DNA of 39,804 nucleotides from Betaproteobacteria bacterium TMED41 (GTDB lineage: Bacteria > Pseudomonadota > Gammaproteobacteria > Burkholderiales > Burkholderiaceae_A), in contig NHCU01000038.1 of NCBI GenBank assembly GCA_002167365.1, positions 33,559 through 73,362 of the forward strand, in the 5' to 3' direction. The notes under the pieces were generated by a model. It did no database searches and was not told where the DNA came from. It worked only from the letters and a program-made list of their open reading frames with translations. Both the position numbers and the translations under genes were made by a program. This document shows, piece after piece, positions 39,567-39,804 of the stretch (positions are counted from its first letter, which is position 1; the number at the start of each line of letters is the position of its first letter).

Positions 39567-39602
39567 TCGATCTTTAAAAATTAACAACCGATAAGTGTGG
39601 GC
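39567..39602 (+). promoter_or_regulatory. rRNA leader boxA-like antitermination region
   Basis: TCGATCTTTAAAAATTAACAACCGATAAGTGTGGGC resembles the conserved CTTTAACAA..TTAACAGCCGATAAGTGTGGGC leader of proteobacterial rrn operons. Confidence 0.65.
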
Positions 39603-39632
39603 ATTTTTGTGATATTGCACAGCAATAAAACT

Positions 39633-39700
39633 TATGCTCATGCGAATATAAAGTTTTAGCGAGAATATTTTCTCAATATAACGTCAATATTTTGAGCATA
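39633..39700 (+). repeat. Inverted repeat in 16S leader
   Basis: TATGCTCA (39633-39640) and TGAGCATA (39693-39700) perfect 8-bp arms, with nested GAGAA-TATT-TTCTC hairpin at 39661-39674. Confidence 0.6.
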
Positions 39701-39716
39701 GAAATAACTATAGATT

Positions 39717-39804
39717 AAACTGAAGAGTTTGATCCTGGCTCAGATTGAACGCTAGCGGCATGCCTTACACATGCAAGTCGAACGGCAGCGGACTCTTCGG
39801 AGTG
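39717..39804 (+). rRNA. 16S ribosomal RNA, 5' end, truncated by window edge
   Basis: TGAAGAGTTTGATCCTGGCTCAGATTGAACGCTAGCGGCATGCCTTACACATGCAAGTCGAACGG. Confidence 0.98.

Overview
AT-rich, gene-dense bacterial chromosomal window. Synteny and protein motifs suggest a streamlined betaproteobacterium; this is inference and no search was run. Almost everything reads as housekeeping: petABC (bc1 complex), sspA/sspB, tRNA-Thr, grxD-prmC-prfA-hemA, ilvA, phoR/phoB, DUF971-ubiE-Tim44-ubiJ, bioY, pgi, panD, pabB-pabC fusion, tRNA-Phe, tcdA, yebC-purD, a UbiH-like monooxygenase, dsbC, mltA, rpe-trpE-trpG-trpD-trpC and the start of a 16S rRNA gene. The main accessory block is a compact one-carbon cluster at 19118-25797: glyA, then sga-hprA-mtdA-fchA-ftfL. 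It covers the front half of the serine cycle plus tetrahydrofolate-linked C1 interconversion, with no mtk/mcl/ppc/gck genes in the window. Smaller points worth checking: a 27-aa WW-containing small ORF upstream of rpe-trp whose start codon overlaps the divergent mltA start codon, a tRNA-Thr/grxD antisense overlap, a tRNA-Phe without encoded CCA, and a candidate terminator inside the C1 cluster. I found no CRISPR array, transposase, phage module or clearly novel defence-type system.
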